Assembly: GCA_032718475.1 (NCBI GenBank)
Contig: JAUCBJ010002712.1
Coordinates: forward strand, 1 to 32,218
Reading direction: 5' to 3'
From: Nemertoderma westbladi
Lineage: Eukaryota; Xenacoelomorpha; Nemertodermatida; Nemertodermatidae
DNA length: 32,218 bases
A program made the translations under genes and the position numbers. The stretch's first letter is position 1. Each line of letters begins with the position of its first letter. Below are positions 31,101-32,218 of this stretch, piece by piece. The notes beneath the pieces were generated by a model. That model was not told the DNA's origin, searched no databases, and saw nothing but the letters and a program-made list of their open reading frames with translations.

Positions 31101-32218
31101 ATCACGCTTACTACCATGATAAAACATTGTCTTTGTTTACTACCATGATAAAACATTGTCTTTGTTGCTCTATTTGTTGTTGTACGTGTTACTGTACTTG
31201 ATACTATACTTGTTGTTGTACTTGTTACTGGTATGGACAATATAAACGGTGTAACTTAAATTCTGTTATTAATCACGCTTACTACCATGATAAAACATTG
31301 TCTTTGTTTACTACCATGATAAAACATTGTCTTTGTTGCTCTATTTGTTGTTGTACGTGTTACTGTACTTGATACTATACTTGTTGTTGTACTTGTTACT
31401 GGTATGGACAATATAAACGGTGTAACTTAAATTCTGTTATTAATCACGCTTACTACCATGATAAAACATTGTCTTTGTTTACTACCATGATAAAACATTG
31501 TCTTTGTTGCTCTATTTGTTGTTGTACGTGTTACTGTACTTGATACTATACTTGTTGTTGTACTTGTTACTGGTATGGACAATATAAACGGTGTAACTTA
31601 AATTCTGTTCTTTAATCACGCTTATTACTACGATAAAACATTGTCTTTGTTGCTCTATTTGTTGTTGTACGTGTTACTGTACTTGATACTATACTTGTTG
31701 TTGTACTTGTTACTGGTATGGACAATATAAACGGTGTAACTTAAATTCTGTTCTTTAATCACGCTTATTACTACGATAAAACATTGTCTTTGTTGCTCTA
31801 TTTGTTGTTGTACGTGTTACTGTACTTGATACTATACTTGTTGTTGTACTTGTTACTGGTATGGACAATATAAACGGTGTAACTTAAATTCTGTTATTAA
31901 TCACGCTTACTACCATGATAAAACATTGTCTTTGTTTACTACCATGATAAAACATTGTCTTTGTTGCTCTATTTGTTGTTGTACGTGTTACTGTACTTGA
32001 TACTATACTTGTTGTTGTACTTGTTACTGGTATGGACAATATAAACGGTGTAACTTAAATTCTGTTATTAATCACGCTTACTACCATGATAAAACATTGT
32101 CTTTGTTTACTACCATGATAAAACATTGTCTTTGTTGCTCTATTTGTTGTTGTACGTGTTACTGTACTTGATACTATACTTGTTGTTGTACTTGTTACTG
32201 GTATGGACAATATAAACG
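25139..32218. repeat. Array part 3: short alpha runs, 171/200/229-bp units
   Basis: Here beta-a is followed by two, three or four alpha, giving 171-, 200- and 229-bp units, with some beta-c/alpha' pairs and five-alpha runs (25139, 25883, 27136). From 27938 the order is 4, 3, 2, 4, 2, then again 4, 3, 2 with a 1000-bp offset (27938 to 28938). From 29480 on, two alpha per beta dominate. The last unit is cut by the window end. Long alpha runs are absent, in contrast to the part next to the exon. Confidence 0.88.
30822..30993. repeat. Hybrid unit: beta-c followed by ordinary alpha
   Basis: The only place where the c-form end (GTTCTTTAATCACG) is followed by CTTACTACCATG alphas instead of alpha'. 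It reads as a crossover or conversion junction between the 143-bp and 171-bp unit types. Confidence 0.8.

Larger units (their letters stand above)
11612..32218. repeat. 20.6-kb higher-order tandem-repeat array inside an intron
   Basis: The array starts at 11612 and is still running at the window end. Alpha is 29 bp (TTTACTACCATGATAAAA... ending GTCTTTG), with variants CTACG for CCATG and C for the first T. Alpha' (CTTATTACTACG...) follows only the C-form of beta, with one exception. Beta is 113 bp (form a, GTTATTAATCACG) or 114 bp (form c, GTTCTTTAATCACG). A long form carries an additional 24-bp internal piece with GTTGTAATTG. Beta is made of 64 bp of GTTGTTGTACTTGTTACT-type sequence plus the 49-bp intron end. 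I count about 92 beta units. Copies are almost all identical within a class, so homogenisation is recent. Unlike CRISPR, there are no unique spacers. Confidence 0.97.

Noticed and set aside
28167-32134. 171-bp units as centromeric alpha-satellite
   Set aside because: The length match is a coincidence of 113 + 2 x 29 bp; the sequence has no resemblance to alpha satellite and lies within a gene.
11612-32218. CRISPR-like array
   Set aside because: Units are directly adjacent or separated by identical betas; there are no unique spacers and no cas genes, and the context is a eukaryotic intron.

Overview
The window looks like nuclear DNA of an animal, probably an invertebrate, though I cannot name the species. 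The evidence is spliceosomal introns with GTAAGT-type donors, tRNA-Pro(AGG) genes without an encoded CCA, a SINE with target-site duplications, a 5'-truncated non-LTR retrotransposon, an animal-type hammerhead ribozyme, many short TAGGCCTA-like words and an AT-rich background. Nothing bacterial, such as operons or Shine-Dalgarno sites, is visible.

Positions 2353-11559 carry a series of small exons on the minus strand that splice together in frame. Exon 1 (11383-11559) and exon 2 (11120-11261) encode the end of a FERM domain, most like the FERM-PDZ (FRMPD) type. Exon 3 (10680-10866) and exon 4 (4834-4983) encode a polar, Ser/Pro-rich, probably disordered region. Exons 5 to 7 (4102-4222, 3039-3085, 2353-2415) have good splice borders but are open in all three frames, so their reading frame is unsettled. 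The gene continues off both ends of what I can follow: its 5' part lies right of the window, and its 3' end was not found. Its introns hold almost everything else.

Intronic content from left to right: a 33-bp minisatellite (1322-1432); a tRNA-derived SINE with a perfect 16-bp target-site duplication (1651-1880); a complete type I hammerhead ribozyme on the minus strand (2519-2564) set between tRNA-like A and B boxes; a possible MITE (2738-2859); long poly-G/C runs; two intact tRNA-Pro(AGG) genes (5016-5087 and 5565-5636), the first of which ends in a T-run that is also the pyrimidine tract of the exon 4 acceptor; a dispersed repeat family in three copies (6813-9249); a truncated retrotransposon with a 12-bp duplication (7436-8035); and a tRNA-Ser-like pseudogene (8661-8741).

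From 11612 to the end of the window (20.6 kb, continuing beyond) there is one tandem-repeat array lying in the intron just upstream of exon 1. It is built from a 29-bp unit (alpha) and a 113/114-bp unit (beta, with a 24-bp longer form). These combine into higher-order units of 143, 171, 367, 541, about 3107 and 4302 bp. The right-hand 49 bp of beta is a copy of the intron's own 3' end (11563-11611), so the array repeats the 3' splice region of exon 1 about 92 times, each copy ending in a decoy AG. This self-copied splice-site satellite and the hammerhead between A and B boxes are the two most notable items.
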